Source of the DNA: Streptomyces toxytricini
GTDB lineage: Bacteria; Actinomycetota; Actinomycetes; Streptomycetales; Streptomycetaceae
DNA length: 64,000 nucleotides
Direction of reading: 5' to 3'
Assembly (NCBI RefSeq): GCF_014649915.1
Contig: NZ_BMTY01000024.1
Span: forward strand, 62,001 to 126,000
Shown here: positions 26,989-35,166 of the stretch, piece after piece
How the letters are laid out: each line of letters starts with the position of its first letter
How positions within the stretch are numbered: the first letter of the stretch is position 1
Position numbers and translations under genes: made by a program
The notes under the pieces: generated by a model
Databases searched by the model: none
The model's input: the letters and a program-made list of their open reading frames with translations, nothing else
Told to the model about the DNA's origin: nothing

Positions 26989-27519
26989 ATGCGATGGACC
27001 GTTCACGGCGAGCACAGCCTCTACGAGACCCCGTGGGTGCGGTTGCGCTCCCTCGACGTGGAGCAGCCGGACGGCGTCCGCACCGACTACCACGTGGTGC
27101 GGCTGCGGGACCTCGCCGTCGCGGCGGCCGTCGACGAGCGGCAGCGGGTGCTGATGATGTGGCGCCACCGCTTCGTCACGGACACCTGGGCGTGGGAGCT
27201 GCCCATGGGCCTGGTCGAGGACGGCGAAAGCCCCGAGGTCGCCGCGGCGCGGGAGCTGGAGGAGGAGACCGGCTGGCGTCCGGAGACCGTCAGTGCGCTG
27301 ATCAGCGCCCAGCCCGCGGCCGGGATCACCGACAGCCGGCACTTCGTGTTCCGCGCGGACGGGGTCCGGCGCATCGGCGAGCCGAGCGAACGCAACGAGT
27401 CGGACCGGCTGGAGTGGATCCCGTCGGCCGACATCCCCGGCATGATCGCCCGCGGGGAGATCGTCAGCAGCGCGACCCTGGTGGGCGTGATGGCCCTGCT
27501 GCTCGACCTCAGGGCCTGA
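26989..27519 (+). CDS. NUDIX hydrolase
   Basis: 176 residues. The NUDIX box is complete at residues 74-96 with the REL-E-EE-T-G core that holds the metal ion. The N-terminal region (YETPWVRLRSLDVEQPDG) is like ADP-ribose pyrophosphatases, and the end of the domain fits the same group. It would cleave a nucleoside diphosphate linked to another moiety in the cytoplasm. ATG 26989 is preceded by GAGGGCAGG. It follows the formyltransferase by 128 bases, so its link to the NRPS product is uncertain; it is probably housekeeping. Confidence 0.85.
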   Translation: MRWTVHGEHSLYETPWVRLRSLDVEQPDGVRTDYHVVRLRDLAVAAAVDERQRVLMMWRHRFVTDTWAWELPMGLVEDGESPEVAAARELEEETGWRPETVSALISAQPAAGITDSRHFVFRADGVRRIGEPSERNESDRLEWIPSADIPGMIARGEIVSSATLVGVMALLLDLRA

Positions 27520-27594
27520 GGCTGCACCGTCGCCGCAATGCCGACCCGGTGGCCGACACGGCGCGGTTGACGGCGCGGGCGCCGCGGCCCGGTG

Positions 27595-28830
27595 TCACAG
27601 GCCTGACTCGGCCCGCTCCCGCAGCGCCGCATGTGCCTGCGCGGCGGCCTCCGGGTGCAGCAGCACGTCCGCCGCCGTGCAGGCGAGGGCTTCCGCCGCC
27701 GCGAGCAGGACGCGGCGTGCGCGGGGAGACGCGGCCGCCTCGGCGAACCGGGGGGTGTGGTCGGAGCCGTCCGCCGCGTCCATGATGGCGAGGAACGGGT
27801 GGATGGCCGGCACACGCGTGCTCACGTTGCCGATGTCGGAGGAGCCCAGGTACACGCCGGACTCCGGTTCGGTCAGGTGGATCCCCGCCCGTGCCAGGTG
27901 GTCGGTGAACCGGGCGGTGAGGACGGGGTTGTCGCGGAAGTGCTCGTACCGCGACCCTGCCCGCTCCACGGTGGCCTTGGTCCCGGTGGCGGCGGCCACG
28001 CCTTCCGCGCACCGCTCCAGCTCGCCGGCGAGTGCCTCCAGGGCGGCCGTGGTCGCGCCCCGGAGCCCGAACAGCCCCTCCGCGTACTCGGGCACGATGT
28101 TGGTGGCGCGGCCGCCGTCGGTGACGATGCCCTGGACGTGGGAGCCGGGCGGCAGCCGGCGCTGCAGCACCCCCAGCGTGTTGAAGAGCTGGATGAGCGC
28201 GCCCAGGGCGTCGATGCCCTGCGTCGGGTTGCCCGTCGGGTGGGCGGCGCGGCCGTGGAACCCCACCCGGACCTGCGCGCTGGCCGTCAGGGGCGCCCAC
28301 GACCAGTCGTGGACGCCCGGGTGCACCATCAAGGCTGCGTCCACGCCGTCGAACACCCCCGCTTCCACGAGCGCGACCTTGCCGCCGCCCCGCTCCTCCG
28401 CGGGCGTGCCGACGGCCAGCAGCGAGCCCTGCGGGTCGCCGAGGGCGGCCCGCACGGCGAGGGCCGCGCCCAGGCCGGCCGCGGCGATCAGGTTGTGCCC
28501 GCAGGCGTGGCCGAGCCCCGGCAGCGCGTCGTACTCCAGCAGCAGGGCCACCCGGGGGCCTTCGCCGCTGCCGGCGCGCGCGGTGAACGCGGTGGTCAGG
28601 CCGGCCGTCCCCCGCTCGACCCGGAAGCCGTCCCGCGCCAGCTCCGCCGTCAGCAGCCGGGCCGCCCGGTGCTCCTCGTAGGCCGGCTCGGGGTCGCGGT
28701 GGAGCGCGAGGGCGGTGTCCCACAGGCGGTCGGCGCGGGCGGCGACCTCGTGCCGGACCCGGGCGTACACCGCCTCCGGGGCGTCGACGGGGAGGGTACG
28801 GCCGTGGGTGCCGGGGTGGTCGTCGGGCAC
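27595..28830 (-). CDS. M20-family amidohydrolase
   Basis: 411 residues from GTG 28830, which has AGGAG six bases upstream. It is an M20 metallo-amidohydrolase (AbgB / IAA-amino-acid hydrolase group). The metal-binding motif GHACGHN is near residue 110, the active-site Glu pair is in AEERGGGKV near residue 147, and a later His is in HPGVHDW. The central dimerisation domain (about 180-300) interrupts the catalytic domain as usual. Members remove acyl or aminoacyl groups from N-acyl amino acids. It converges on the NUDIX gene. Whether it acts on an N-acyl or N-formyl product of the NRPS locus is open. Confidence 0.85.
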   Translation of the reverse strand: MPDDHPGTHGRTLPVDAPEAVYARVRHEVAARADRLWDTALALHRDPEPAYEEHRAARLLTAELARDGFRVERGTAGLTTAFTARAGSGEGPRVALLLEYDALPGLGHACGHNLIAAAGLGAALAVRAALGDPQGSLLAVGTPAEERGGGKVALVEAGVFDGVDAALMVHPGVHDWSWAPLTASAQVRVGFHGRAAHPTGNPTQGIDALGALIQLFNTLGVLQRRLPPGSHVQGIVTDGGRATNIVPEYAEGLFGLRGATTAALEALAGELERCAEGVAAATGTKATVERAGSRYEHFRDNPVLTARFTDHLARAGIHLTEPESGVYLGSSDIGNVSTRVPAIHPFLAIMDAADGSDHTPRFAEAAASPRARRVLLAAAEALACTAADVLLHPEAAAQAHAALRERAESGL

Positions 28831-28886
28831 GGTGGACTCCTGGGGGTGGGCGGCCGGGCGCTGATGTGCGTGTTCCACGGCAGCGG

Positions 28887-28910
28887 CTGCTGATGCGCCG
28901 CATCAGGCAG
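28887..28910 (-). terminator. Hairpin between the DksA-like gene and the M20 gene
   Basis: CTGATGCG (28890-28897) and CGCATCAG (28899-28906) are perfect arms around one base, extended outward by CTG/CAG with a bulged G. It lies 17 bases beyond the stop of the DksA-like gene on the minus strand. The one-base centre means the middle pairs open to make the loop. Confidence 0.5.
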
Positions 28911-28922
28911 GAGGGGCGGGGG

Positions 28923-29345
28923 TCAGGCGGGGTAGGGCGGGCGGTGAGGGGTCGAGGCGGCGCAGTCGACGCAGGTGGCGGCTGCCGGGCGGATCTCCAG
29001 GCGTTCCGGGGGGATGGGGTTGCCGCAGTCCTCGCACCGGCCGTAGCTGCCCTCGGCGAGGCGGTCCAGGGCGCGGTCCAGTTCCTGCAGGTGCTCGCGG
29101 GTCCGGGCCAGGAGGGCGGCTACGTGGGCCCGCTCGAAGGCGGTGCTGCCGCCCTCGGGGTCGTGCTCGTCGTCCACGGCGACCAGGGCGTTCGCCGCGA
29201 CGATCCCGTCGTACTCGCGGCTGAGCGCGGCCGCCTCCGCGAGGGTGTCGGCGCGGTCGGCGGCGAGGCGTGCGCGGACGGCGGTGGCGGCGGACGGGGT
29301 GTCCGCATCGGGGCCGTGCCGGGGTGCGTCGGCCATGCCGGCCAC
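28923..29345 (-). CDS. DksA/TraR-type C4 zinc-finger protein
   Basis: 140 residues (start GTG 29345; an in-frame ATG at 29336 is equally possible). A long helical coiled-coil region (about 40-100: FERAHVAALLARTREHLQELDRALDRL) precedes a C4 zinc finger, YGRCEDCGNPIPPERLE then ATCVDCA, four cysteines in all. DksA/TraR proteins enter the secondary channel of RNA polymerase and alter transcription with ppGpp. The N-terminal ~35 residues are Asp/Ala-rich and lack structure. Confidence 0.85.
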   Translation of the reverse strand: MAGMADAPRHGPDADTPSAATAVRARLAADRADTLAEAAALSREYDGIVAANALVAVDDEHDPEGGSTAFERAHVAALLARTREHLQELDRALDRLAEGSYGRCEDCGNPIPPERLEIRPAAATCVDCAASTPHRPPYPA

Positions 29346-29408
29346 AACGCCGCCCCGCGACCGGTGATTCCCGGCCGCCGCCGGAGGAGGCGGGGCGGCG
29401 GCCCGGTC

Positions 29409-29777
29409 TCAGCGGGCCGGAACGGGCTGCGTGAGGTTGACGGCATTGCCGTCCGGGTCCGCGATGTGGGCGACGCGGTGGCCCCACGGCATGTCGCGGG
29501 GGCCGCTGCGGACCGAGCCGCCCAGTGCCTCCACGCGGGCGAGCGTCCCGTCGACGTCGTCGACGCCGATGCCGAGCAGGATCCGCGGCGCCCTACCCGG
29601 CCCGGGGTCCTCCTCGGCCACCAGGCCGAGGTCAGTGTCGCCGATGCGCAGGCCGAGGTAGAAGGGCGGCCCTTCGGCCGGGAACCGGAAGACCTCCACG
29701 GCTCCGAAGAGCTCGGTGTAGAAGGCGCGGAGCAGGTCTTGGTGCGCGGTGATGATCACAGGCTGGATGGTGGACAT
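29409..29777 (-). CDS. VOC-family (glyoxalase/bleomycin resistance-like) protein
   Basis: 122 residues, one VOC domain made of two beta-alpha-beta-beta-beta units: QPVIITAHQDLLRAFYTELFG, FYLGLRIGDTDLGLVAEE, then ILLGIGVDDVDGTLARVEALG and HRVAHIADPDGNAVNL. The DPDGN signature supplies a metal or substrate ligand. Start ATG 29777 has AGGGAGAG upstream though slightly far. Members act as dioxygenases, isomerases or drug-binding proteins; the activity is not readable here. Confidence 0.8.
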   Translation of the reverse strand: MSTIQPVIITAHQDLLRAFYTELFGAVEVFRFPAEGPPFYLGLRIGDTDLGLVAEEDPGPGRAPRILLGIGVDDVDGTLARVEALGGSVRSGPRDMPWGHRVAHIADPDGNAVNLTQPVPAR

Positions 29778-29920
29778 GGTGCCGGTGCTCTCCCTGTCGA
29801 GGACGGTCGCGTCGAAGGGGAGACCGGTCGGGCGCGGCGAACTCATCGGCACCGCCGCTGCCGGGTCGACCACCGGCCCAGGCGCGGCCGGCGCGCCTCG
29901 GCCTGGTCGTGTGCGAGGGT

Positions 29921-30394
29921 TCAGTACCACTGCTGGCTGGTGCCGCCGTGGCAGTTCCACATGATGACGGGCTGGTCCGGGAGGTAGGTCCGGATGTCGA
30001 GACAGCGGCCGTTGCCGGTGTTGCGGATGGTGCCGTCCGTCGCCTTGCGCCACAGCTGGCTGTTGCCGCCGTGGCAGTTCCACATGATGACCGGTTCGCC
30101 GACGTCGTAGGTCCGGATGTCGAGGCAGCGGCCGTTGCCCTGGTTGCGGATGGTCCCGTCGGGCTCGAAGCGCCACTGCTGGCTGGTGCCGCCGTGGCAC
30201 TCCCACATGATGACGGGCTCGCCCTCGCCGTATGTCTTGATGTCCAGGCAGTAGCCGTTGCCGGCGTTGCGGACGAGCACCGGTGCCGCGGCCGCGGCCC
30301 GTGTCCCGCCGGCCGCGGCCGGGGCGGAGAGGGTCACGGCGGCGGCCAGGGTGAGCAGGCTCAGACCGAGCGTGAGGTTCGCTCGCACGCGCAT
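29921..30394 (-). CDS. Secreted ricin B-type lectin (CBM13)
   Basis: 157 residues. A signal peptide (residues 1-28, ending APAAAG) is followed by a complete beta-trefoil of three nearly identical repeats of about 41 residues: each has GNGxCLDIxTY, then EPVIMW or QPVIMW, NCHGG or ECHGG, then QQW / QLW / QQW. The near-identity of the three repeats, also at DNA level, suggests recent internal duplication. It would bind galactose- or xylan-type sugars outside the cell. ATG 30394 has GAGGAG. It stands alone with no catalytic domain. Confidence 0.9.
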   Translation of the reverse strand: MRVRANLTLGLSLLTLAAAVTLSAPAAAGGTRAAAAAPVLVRNAGNGYCLDIKTYGEGEPVIMWECHGGTSQQWRFEPDGTIRNQGNGRCLDIRTYDVGEPVIMWNCHGGNSQLWRKATDGTIRNTGNGRCLDIRTYLPDQPVIMWNCHGGTSQQWY

Positions 30395-30574
30395 GGGGGC
30401 TCCTCGTGAGTCGCTTCGATGCGGTCCCGGTGGATGCATCGGCGCGCTCAGGGTCGCGGTGCGGCGTCCGCGCGGTCGATGGCCGGGGCTCGGCCTCACC
30501 CGGTCGGACCAGGCAGGCACGATCCTGCTTTCCCTCACACGATGGACGGCGGTGTCCCGGGAGGGGTGGCTGGT

Positions 30575-31054
30575 TCAGGTTTCGTCCGCCGCGGAGCGGG
30601 AGGGCCGGGTCGCACGGCGTCTGCGGTAGGCGATCGTGCCGCACACCGCGAGGACGAGGACGGCCGCGGCGGATGCCCCGAGGGCCGGGTGTTCGGCGAA
30701 GAGGCGGCCCAGCACCCGGAGCGCGCCGAGCCCGGCGGTCGCGTAGATCAGCGCCCAGGCCGCCCCGCCGACGAACAGGGCGGGGAGGTAGCGCACCAGC
30801 GGCATGCGCATGCTGCCCGCCAGCAGGTTGGCGGCGGTCTGGAAGCCGACGGTCAGGAAGGAGACGGCCACCACCGGGGCGCCCCAGCGCTGGATCGCCC
30901 GCTCGACCCGCTGGAACTTCGCCGAGGAGATCCGCTCGGCGAACCGGCTGCGCCGGGCGCCGGCGCCGGCGAGCCAGCCGACGGCGAAGGTCCCTCCGGC
31001 GCGGAGCAGCACGATGACGTAGAGGGCTCCGGCCGTCAGCGCGATCTCATCCAC
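30575..31054 (-). CDS. VTT/DedA-like small membrane protein
   Basis: 159 residues from GTG 31054. It has about four hydrophobic segments with the VTT pattern: GWLAGAGARRSRFAERISSAKFQRVERAIQRWG (a re-entrant amphipathic part), then FLTVGFQTAANLLAGSMRMPLVRYLPALFVGGAAWALIY. The arrangement RMPLxRYLPALFVGxxxW is typical of DedA/SNARE-associated Golgi proteins, which move phospholipid carriers across the cytoplasmic membrane. The C-terminal ~15 residues are basic (YRRRRATR). Shorter than classic DedA (about 200). Confidence 0.7.
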   Translation of the reverse strand: MDEIALTAGALYVIVLLRAGGTFAVGWLAGAGARRSRFAERISSAKFQRVERAIQRWGAPVVAVSFLTVGFQTAANLLAGSMRMPLVRYLPALFVGGAAWALIYATAGLGALRVLGRLFAEHPALGASAAAVLVLAVCGTIAYRRRRATRPSRSAADET

Positions 31055-31901
31055 GGCGCCTCGTCCCGGTCCGGGGGGCGGCGGCGCAGGGGGCGCCCGT
31101 CACCCGCATGGGTGCTCCGTCCCCGCGGGGGCGCGGCGCGCACGCGCCCGGCCGTCGTCTCTCACCTGCGCCCTGCCTCTGACTGTTCCGTTCCATGGGT
31201 TGCCACCTGCGGCAGCGGTGCCCGAACCTGCAGCCAGGCAAGGCCACCCTAACCGAACGCGCATCGGGGGGGTACAGGGCACCGGCTCCGGCCCGCCGGG
31301 AGGTCCCCCCACGCAGCAGCGCCGTCAGGGCCTGGGGATTCCAGGGACCTGACGGCGCCAGTGCTTGGGGGAACCCGCTGGCACAGGTTCCGGCCCGGTG
31401 TGGTGCGTGTCGAGTCGGCCTACCGGCCGGGAAGGCCGAGGTGGGGCGAGAGAGGGCAGGGGAGGGCTCCAGGGCCGCTGCCCCAGTCCGAAACGGACAG
31501 AGGGAAGGCCGTTTCCAGAAGGCGTACGTCCCCCCGGAGCGGCGTGGCCGGACGGCACCCCTATGACCCTTGCATAACCCTCTCCTCCACCTGTGGAGTG
31601 CGGAACAAGGAAGAGAGTGCCCCACCCCGCGGGGGCGGCGCTACGGCCCGTTTCAGTTCGTCCCACCTTCGCGTGGAACGCCTGCTCCCGCTCCGCCGCA
31701 GGTCAGCGCGGGGGGCGAGGGGTGTGCGGCGGCGTGGTCGCGGGCCGTTGCGCCCTCGTGTCCCGGTTCCCCGACTCGTACGCGCTAGGCGCCGTGCTTG
31801 CGAGCCGAAAGAATTTGCCGGAGGTGTCTGATCCGCCGGCTCTGGCAGGCCGTCAGATCGCAGAGGCACCGGTCGAGTCGGCTACCAGTCGCGAGGTGGA
31901 T
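31055..31901. other. Structured non-coding region with a large hairpin at 31319-31358
   Basis: No believable gene in about 840 bases. The main feature is a hairpin: GCGCCGTCAGG (31319-31329) pairs with CCTGACGGCGC (31348-31358), with an inner stem CCTGG/CCAGG, and flanking GGTCCCCC/GGGGGAACC-like arms can extend it. A perfect CTCCAC-CT-GTGGAG palindrome lies at 31585-31598. A T-arm-like GGTTCAAATCC occurs on the minus strand near 31900 but no tRNA fold surrounds it. The region may encode a small RNA or be a long leader of the gene at 31902. Confidence 0.4.
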
Positions 31902-32129
31902 TTGAACCGCAAGACGAACGACAACACGCACGCCGCTTCCCCGCTCGTCCCCGCCGTCCCCGCCGTCCCCGCCGTCATGGTGGTGCTCGTCCTCGGGCTC
32001 TTCACCGGCCTCGTCCTCGCCGGGATGGACCTGCAGACGGCCGCGGTCACGGTGGGCGTCGGCGGTCTGCTGGGCATCGAGCTGGTCCGCCGGCTGATGC
32101 AGGTCCTCCCCTCCCGCCGCTCGCGGTAG
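31902..32129 (+). CDS. Small membrane protein, 75 residues
   Basis: The frame shows normal third-position GC only from about here on, and GAGG lies five bases before TTG 31902, so this start was taken. A short polar N-terminus with NDNTHAAS is followed by a Val/Pro-rich stretch made by three copies of a nine-base repeat (PAVPAVPAV), then two hydrophobic helices (VMVVLVLGLFTGLVLAG and AVTVGVGGLLGIELV) and a basic end (PSRRSR). Its stop is two bases before the start of the HTH protein gene, so the two are co-translated. Confidence 0.6.
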   Translation: MNRKTNDNTHAASPLVPAVPAVPAVMVVLVLGLFTGLVLAGMDLQTAAVTVGVGGLLGIELVRRLMQVLPSRRSR

Positions 32130-32131
32130 CG

Positions 32132-32764
32132 GTGGGGCGCGGGACGAGCGCCCGTGCTGAGGTGGCCAGGAGGGAACTGGCGGAGTGGCTCCGGTCGCTC
32201 CGCCCGTCCCGGCTCTCCTACAGCCGCATGGCGCAGACGTCGAAGCAGATGGGCCATCCCGCCTCCGTGGCGGCGCTGTGCCGGGCGGACAAGGGCCGCA
32301 GCCTCCCGCCGTGGAAGACCGTCGAGGCGTACGTCCGGTGCTGCGGCGGTTCGGTGACCGAGGCGAAGAAGCTCTGGCAGCGTGCGGCGAAGGCGGCCGT
32401 CGACGCCCGGGGCACTGCGGTCGCCCTGCCGAGGAGCGCGCCGGCCCTTCCCTACGTGGTGGAGCCCGCCGATCTCCTCCAGGCGATGCGGGAGCTGCGG
32501 CTGGCAGCCGGGCAGCCGACCCTGCGCACGCTGGAGGAGCGCGCCGCCGTCCCCGGGGCCGGCGGGGTGAGCCGCCTGCCCAGCACCACGATCGGGGACG
32601 TCCTCAAGGGCAGGCGCGGGTGCAGCGAAACGGTGCTGCTGCACTTCGTGCGGGCCTGCGGGGTGACCGGGGAGCACGAGATCCGCCAGTGGACGGACGC
32701 GTGGCACCGGGTCGAGGCCTACAAGCGGGAAGGAGCCGCCTCCCGGTACACCCGAGTGTCCTGA
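32132..32764 (+). CDS. HTH-type protein with two XRE-like halves
   Basis: 210 residues from GTG 32132. Two XRE-like halves can be seen: LSYSRMAQTSKQMG.VAALCRADKGRSLPPWKTVEAYVRCCGG (residues about 29-75) and PTLRTLEERAAVPG...LPSTTIGDVLKGRRGCSETVLLHFVRACG (about 129-178). Each has a short helix pair and then a longer helix as in Cro/C1 folds. No phage genes lie nearby. Being translationally coupled to a small membrane protein suggests that the regulator may be held at the membrane or controlled by it, a guess from the arrangement only. Confidence 0.65.
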   Translation: MGRGTSARAEVARRELAEWLRSLRPSRLSYSRMAQTSKQMGHPASVAALCRADKGRSLPPWKTVEAYVRCCGGSVTEAKKLWQRAAKAAVDARGTAVALPRSAPALPYVVEPADLLQAMRELRLAAGQPTLRTLEERAAVPGAGGVSRLPSTTIGDVLKGRRGCSETVLLHFVRACGVTGEHEIRQWTDAWHRVEAYKREGAASRYTRVS

Positions 32765-32822
32765 AGGCCCGGGCGTGGAAAAGCGTTCCGGGGCGGGCGT
32801 GGGGCGGCCTTAGGCTCCGCGC

Positions 32823-34073
32823 ATGAGTGCGAGGAATTCGACGGTCCGGGCCGTCAACCGGCTGACCGGGTGCTGGGCCGAGGCCGCTGTCGCGGCCGAC
32901 GGGCGTACGGGGACCGTGTTGACCGCCGCCGGGGTGTGGCCCCTGCTGGCGCTGCTGGCGGACGGGGCCGGCGGCCCGGCGAGGACGGAGCTGGCCGGGG
33001 CGCTCGGCATACCCGCCGAGCGGGCCGCCGGCGCGGCTCGGGAGCTGCTGGCCGCGCTGGGGCGCGTACGGGGGCTGGAGGCCGCGACCGGGCTGTGGGC
33101 GCGGGCGGACCTGCCGCTCGACCCGGAGTGGGAGGCCCGGCTGCCCGACGGCGCCCGGGGCCGGCTCGGCGGCGACCCGGCCGCCGACCGCGGGCTGCTC
33201 GACGAGTGGGCGGCCGCGCGGACGGGCGGCCTCGTCGAGCGGATGCCGGTGGAGCTGACCGAGGCCACCCGGCTGGTCCTGGCGTCCGCCCTGGCGCTGC
33301 GGCTCCGCTGGATACGGCCGTTCCGGGAGTGGCCGGGGAGTTTCCAGGAGGGGCCGTGGGCCGGCCGGGAGGTCCTGCGGCTGCTGCGTACGACCTCGCT
33401 GCTGCACCGCGTACGGGTCGCGGGGACGCCCGCCGGGCCCGTCACCGTGCTGGAGTTGGTCGGCGACGGAGGGGTGGACGTCCACCTCGTGCTCGGCGCC
33501 GCGGACGCCCCGGCCGGGCAGGTGCTGGCCGGCGGCATCGCCGCCGCGACGCGGGCGGTGCCGTCGGTGGACGGCTTCTCCCTGCCCGAGGGCGTGCCCG
33601 GGCCGGGGCTCCGGGTCGGTGTCGGGGCGGCGTACCGGCCCGAGCCGCGGCTGAGCGTCGACACCGTCGCCTTCTCCGTCGACGCCGAGCACGACCTGCT
33701 GGAGCACGCCGGGCTGTTCGGCCTGGAGACCGCATGCACGCGCGCTGCCGCCGGCCACTTCCCCGGGGTCAGCCGGGAGCCGCTCCTGATCGATTCGGGC
33801 CGGCAGGCGGCCGTGGCGCGGTTCCACGCGAAGGGGTTCGAGGCCGCCGCCGTCACCGCTTTCGCCGCGGTGGGGGCGGGCTTGCTGCCGTCGCCTCCGT
33901 ACCGGGTGCGGACCGTCGACGTCCGGTTCGACCGGCCGTTCGGCTTCCTCGCGGTGCAGCGGTCCTCCCGGCTCGTGCTCGCCGCGGGGTGGGTGGCCGA
34001 GCCGCTCGCATACGTCCCGGAGGAGCACGCGTACGAGGACGGGGACTGGGACGAGGACTGGGACGGCGAGTGA
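32823..34073 (+). CDS. Serpin-family protein
   Basis: 416 residues, close to the size of a serpin core. The N-terminal part has the serpin helix pattern (LTGCWAEAA, VWPLLALLADGAGGPARTELAGALG), the middle shows LVLASALALRLRWIRPF, and the end has the hallmark strand VRFDRPFGFLAVQRSSRLVLAAGWVAEP before an acidic tail (EDGDWDEDWDGE). Serpins trap serine or cysteine proteases by a conformational change. There is no signal peptide, so this one would act inside the cell. The region before the hallmark strand, where the reactive loop lies (AKGFEAAAVTAFAAVG), is Ala-rich as in inhibitory serpins, so inhibition is plausible. Confidence 0.8.
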   Translation: MSARNSTVRAVNRLTGCWAEAAVAADGRTGTVLTAAGVWPLLALLADGAGGPARTELAGALGIPAERAAGAARELLAALGRVRGLEAATGLWARADLPLDPEWEARLPDGARGRLGGDPAADRGLLDEWAAARTGGLVERMPVELTEATRLVLASALALRLRWIRPFREWPGSFQEGPWAGREVLRLLRTTSLLHRVRVAGTPAGPVTVLELVGDGGVDVHLVLGAADAPAGQVLAGGIAAATRAVPSVDGFSLPEGVPGPGLRVGVGAAYRPEPRLSVDTVAFSVDAEHDLLEHAGLFGLETACTRAAAGHFPGVSREPLLIDSGRQAAVARFHAKGFEAAAVTAFAAVGAGLLPSPPYRVRTVDVRFDRPFGFLAVQRSSRLVLAAGWVAEPLAYVPEEHAYEDGDWDEDWDGE

Positions 34074-34205
34074 GCGCGGGCGTCCACTGGGTTGCGCCCG
34101 CCCGGGCGGCTCCTATCGTGGAAGCAGCACCACTGCGCGGATGATCCCCCTGCTGCCGGGTTCCCGTGTGCCGGCCGCCGGCCGCACCGACTCCGGGAGG
34201 CGCGG

Positions 34206-35138
34206 ATGCCGAAAGCCCCGCTGCAGCCGTTGAAGAGGGGCGACCACGGCCCCGAGGTCGCGGTGCTGTACGCGTACCTGCGGCGGCTGGGGTACGCGTC
34301 GCACTCGCCGAGCGCCGCCGACCACTACGACGAGCCGCTGGCCGGTGCCGTGCGCCGGTACCAGGAGTGCTTCGGGCTCGAAGCCGACGGCGAGGCGGGC
34401 GAGCGCACCCTGGCGCAGCTGCGGCGGCCGCGCTGCGGGGTGCCGGACCTGCTGCCCGGTGCGACGGCGGTGCCCCGGGCGGTGCCCACGATCCGCGCCT
34501 GGCCGCGTACGGACCTGACGTACGGGTTCGTGCGGCACACCCCCGACCTGACGCCGGCGCAGGCGGGTTCCGCGGTCGCGCAGGCCTTCGCCACCTGGGC
34601 CGCGGTGACGCCGCTGACGTTCCGGCACGTCCCGCCCCCGCTCGCGGCCGCGGGCGCGGTTCACGCGCTCGCGCTCGCGGTCCGCTGCGGACCGGCCTTC
34701 GACCGTGTGCAGGCACGGGCCGTGCAGGCGCTGACCCGCCTGTACCGCGTGGACGTCCTCATCGGCTTCCTGGTGCGCGGGCACGGCGATCCGCCCGCCT
34801 TCCTCGGTACGCCGCCCTTCGACGACAACGCGATGGTGCTGGGGCATGCGTGGCCGCCGCCCTCCGCGACGGCACCGGAGCCCTTCGCCGGCGACGTGCA
34901 CTTCAACGACGCCCCGACGTGGACGAACCGGCCCGGGCTGCTCACCGACCTCCAGGCCGCCGCCGTGCACGAGATCGGCCACGCCCTGGGCCTGGGCCAC
35001 ACGACGACCGACACCGACTCCGTGATGACGGCCTCCGGCGGCGACGGCCGGCGCGAGCTCTCCGCCGCGGACGTCGAGGCCGTGCAGCGGCTCTACGGGC
35101 CGGCGCGCTGGCCGCGCGACCCGGCGGGCGGCCGCTGA
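34206..35138 (+). CDS. Matrixin-type zinc metalloprotease with PG-binding-like prodomain
   Basis: 310 residues from ATG 34206 (GGGAGG upstream). An N-terminal peptidoglycan-binding-like domain (about 8-70: VAVLYAYLRRLGY ... AVRRYQECFGLEADGEAGERTLAQL) leads to PRCGVPD with Cys77, the cysteine-switch motif of matrix metalloproteases that blocks the zinc. The catalytic domain (about 95-300) has DVLIGFLVRGHGDPPAF, and the zinc motif HEIGHALGLGH with ligands His255, His259 and His265 and catalytic Glu256. The closing VMTASGGDG is in place of the Met-turn. No signal peptide is visible, which is odd for this class. It follows the serpin gene by 132 bases in the same direction. Confidence 0.88.
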   Translation: MPKAPLQPLKRGDHGPEVAVLYAYLRRLGYASHSPSAADHYDEPLAGAVRRYQECFGLEADGEAGERTLAQLRRPRCGVPDLLPGATAVPRAVPTIRAWPRTDLTYGFVRHTPDLTPAQAGSAVAQAFATWAAVTPLTFRHVPPPLAAAGAVHALALAVRCGPAFDRVQARAVQALTRLYRVDVLIGFLVRGHGDPPAFLGTPPFDDNAMVLGHAWPPPSATAPEPFAGDVHFNDAPTWTNRPGLLTDLQAAAVHEIGHALGLGHTTTDTDSVMTASGGDGRRELSAADVEAVQRLYGPARWPRDPAGGR

Positions 35139-35166
35139 GGGCCGCATCCCGGGCCGGCCTGCGAGC

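Noticed and set aside
31240..31262. Iron box (DmdR/IdeR) near CACCCTAACC
   Set aside because: Only a half-site; the other half does not match the dyad, and no iron gene follows.
31887..31910. tRNA on the minus strand, because GGTTCAAATCC looks like a T-arm
   Set aside because: The arms around it do not pair (mismatches in the T-stem) and no acceptor, D or anticodon arm can be folded upstream.
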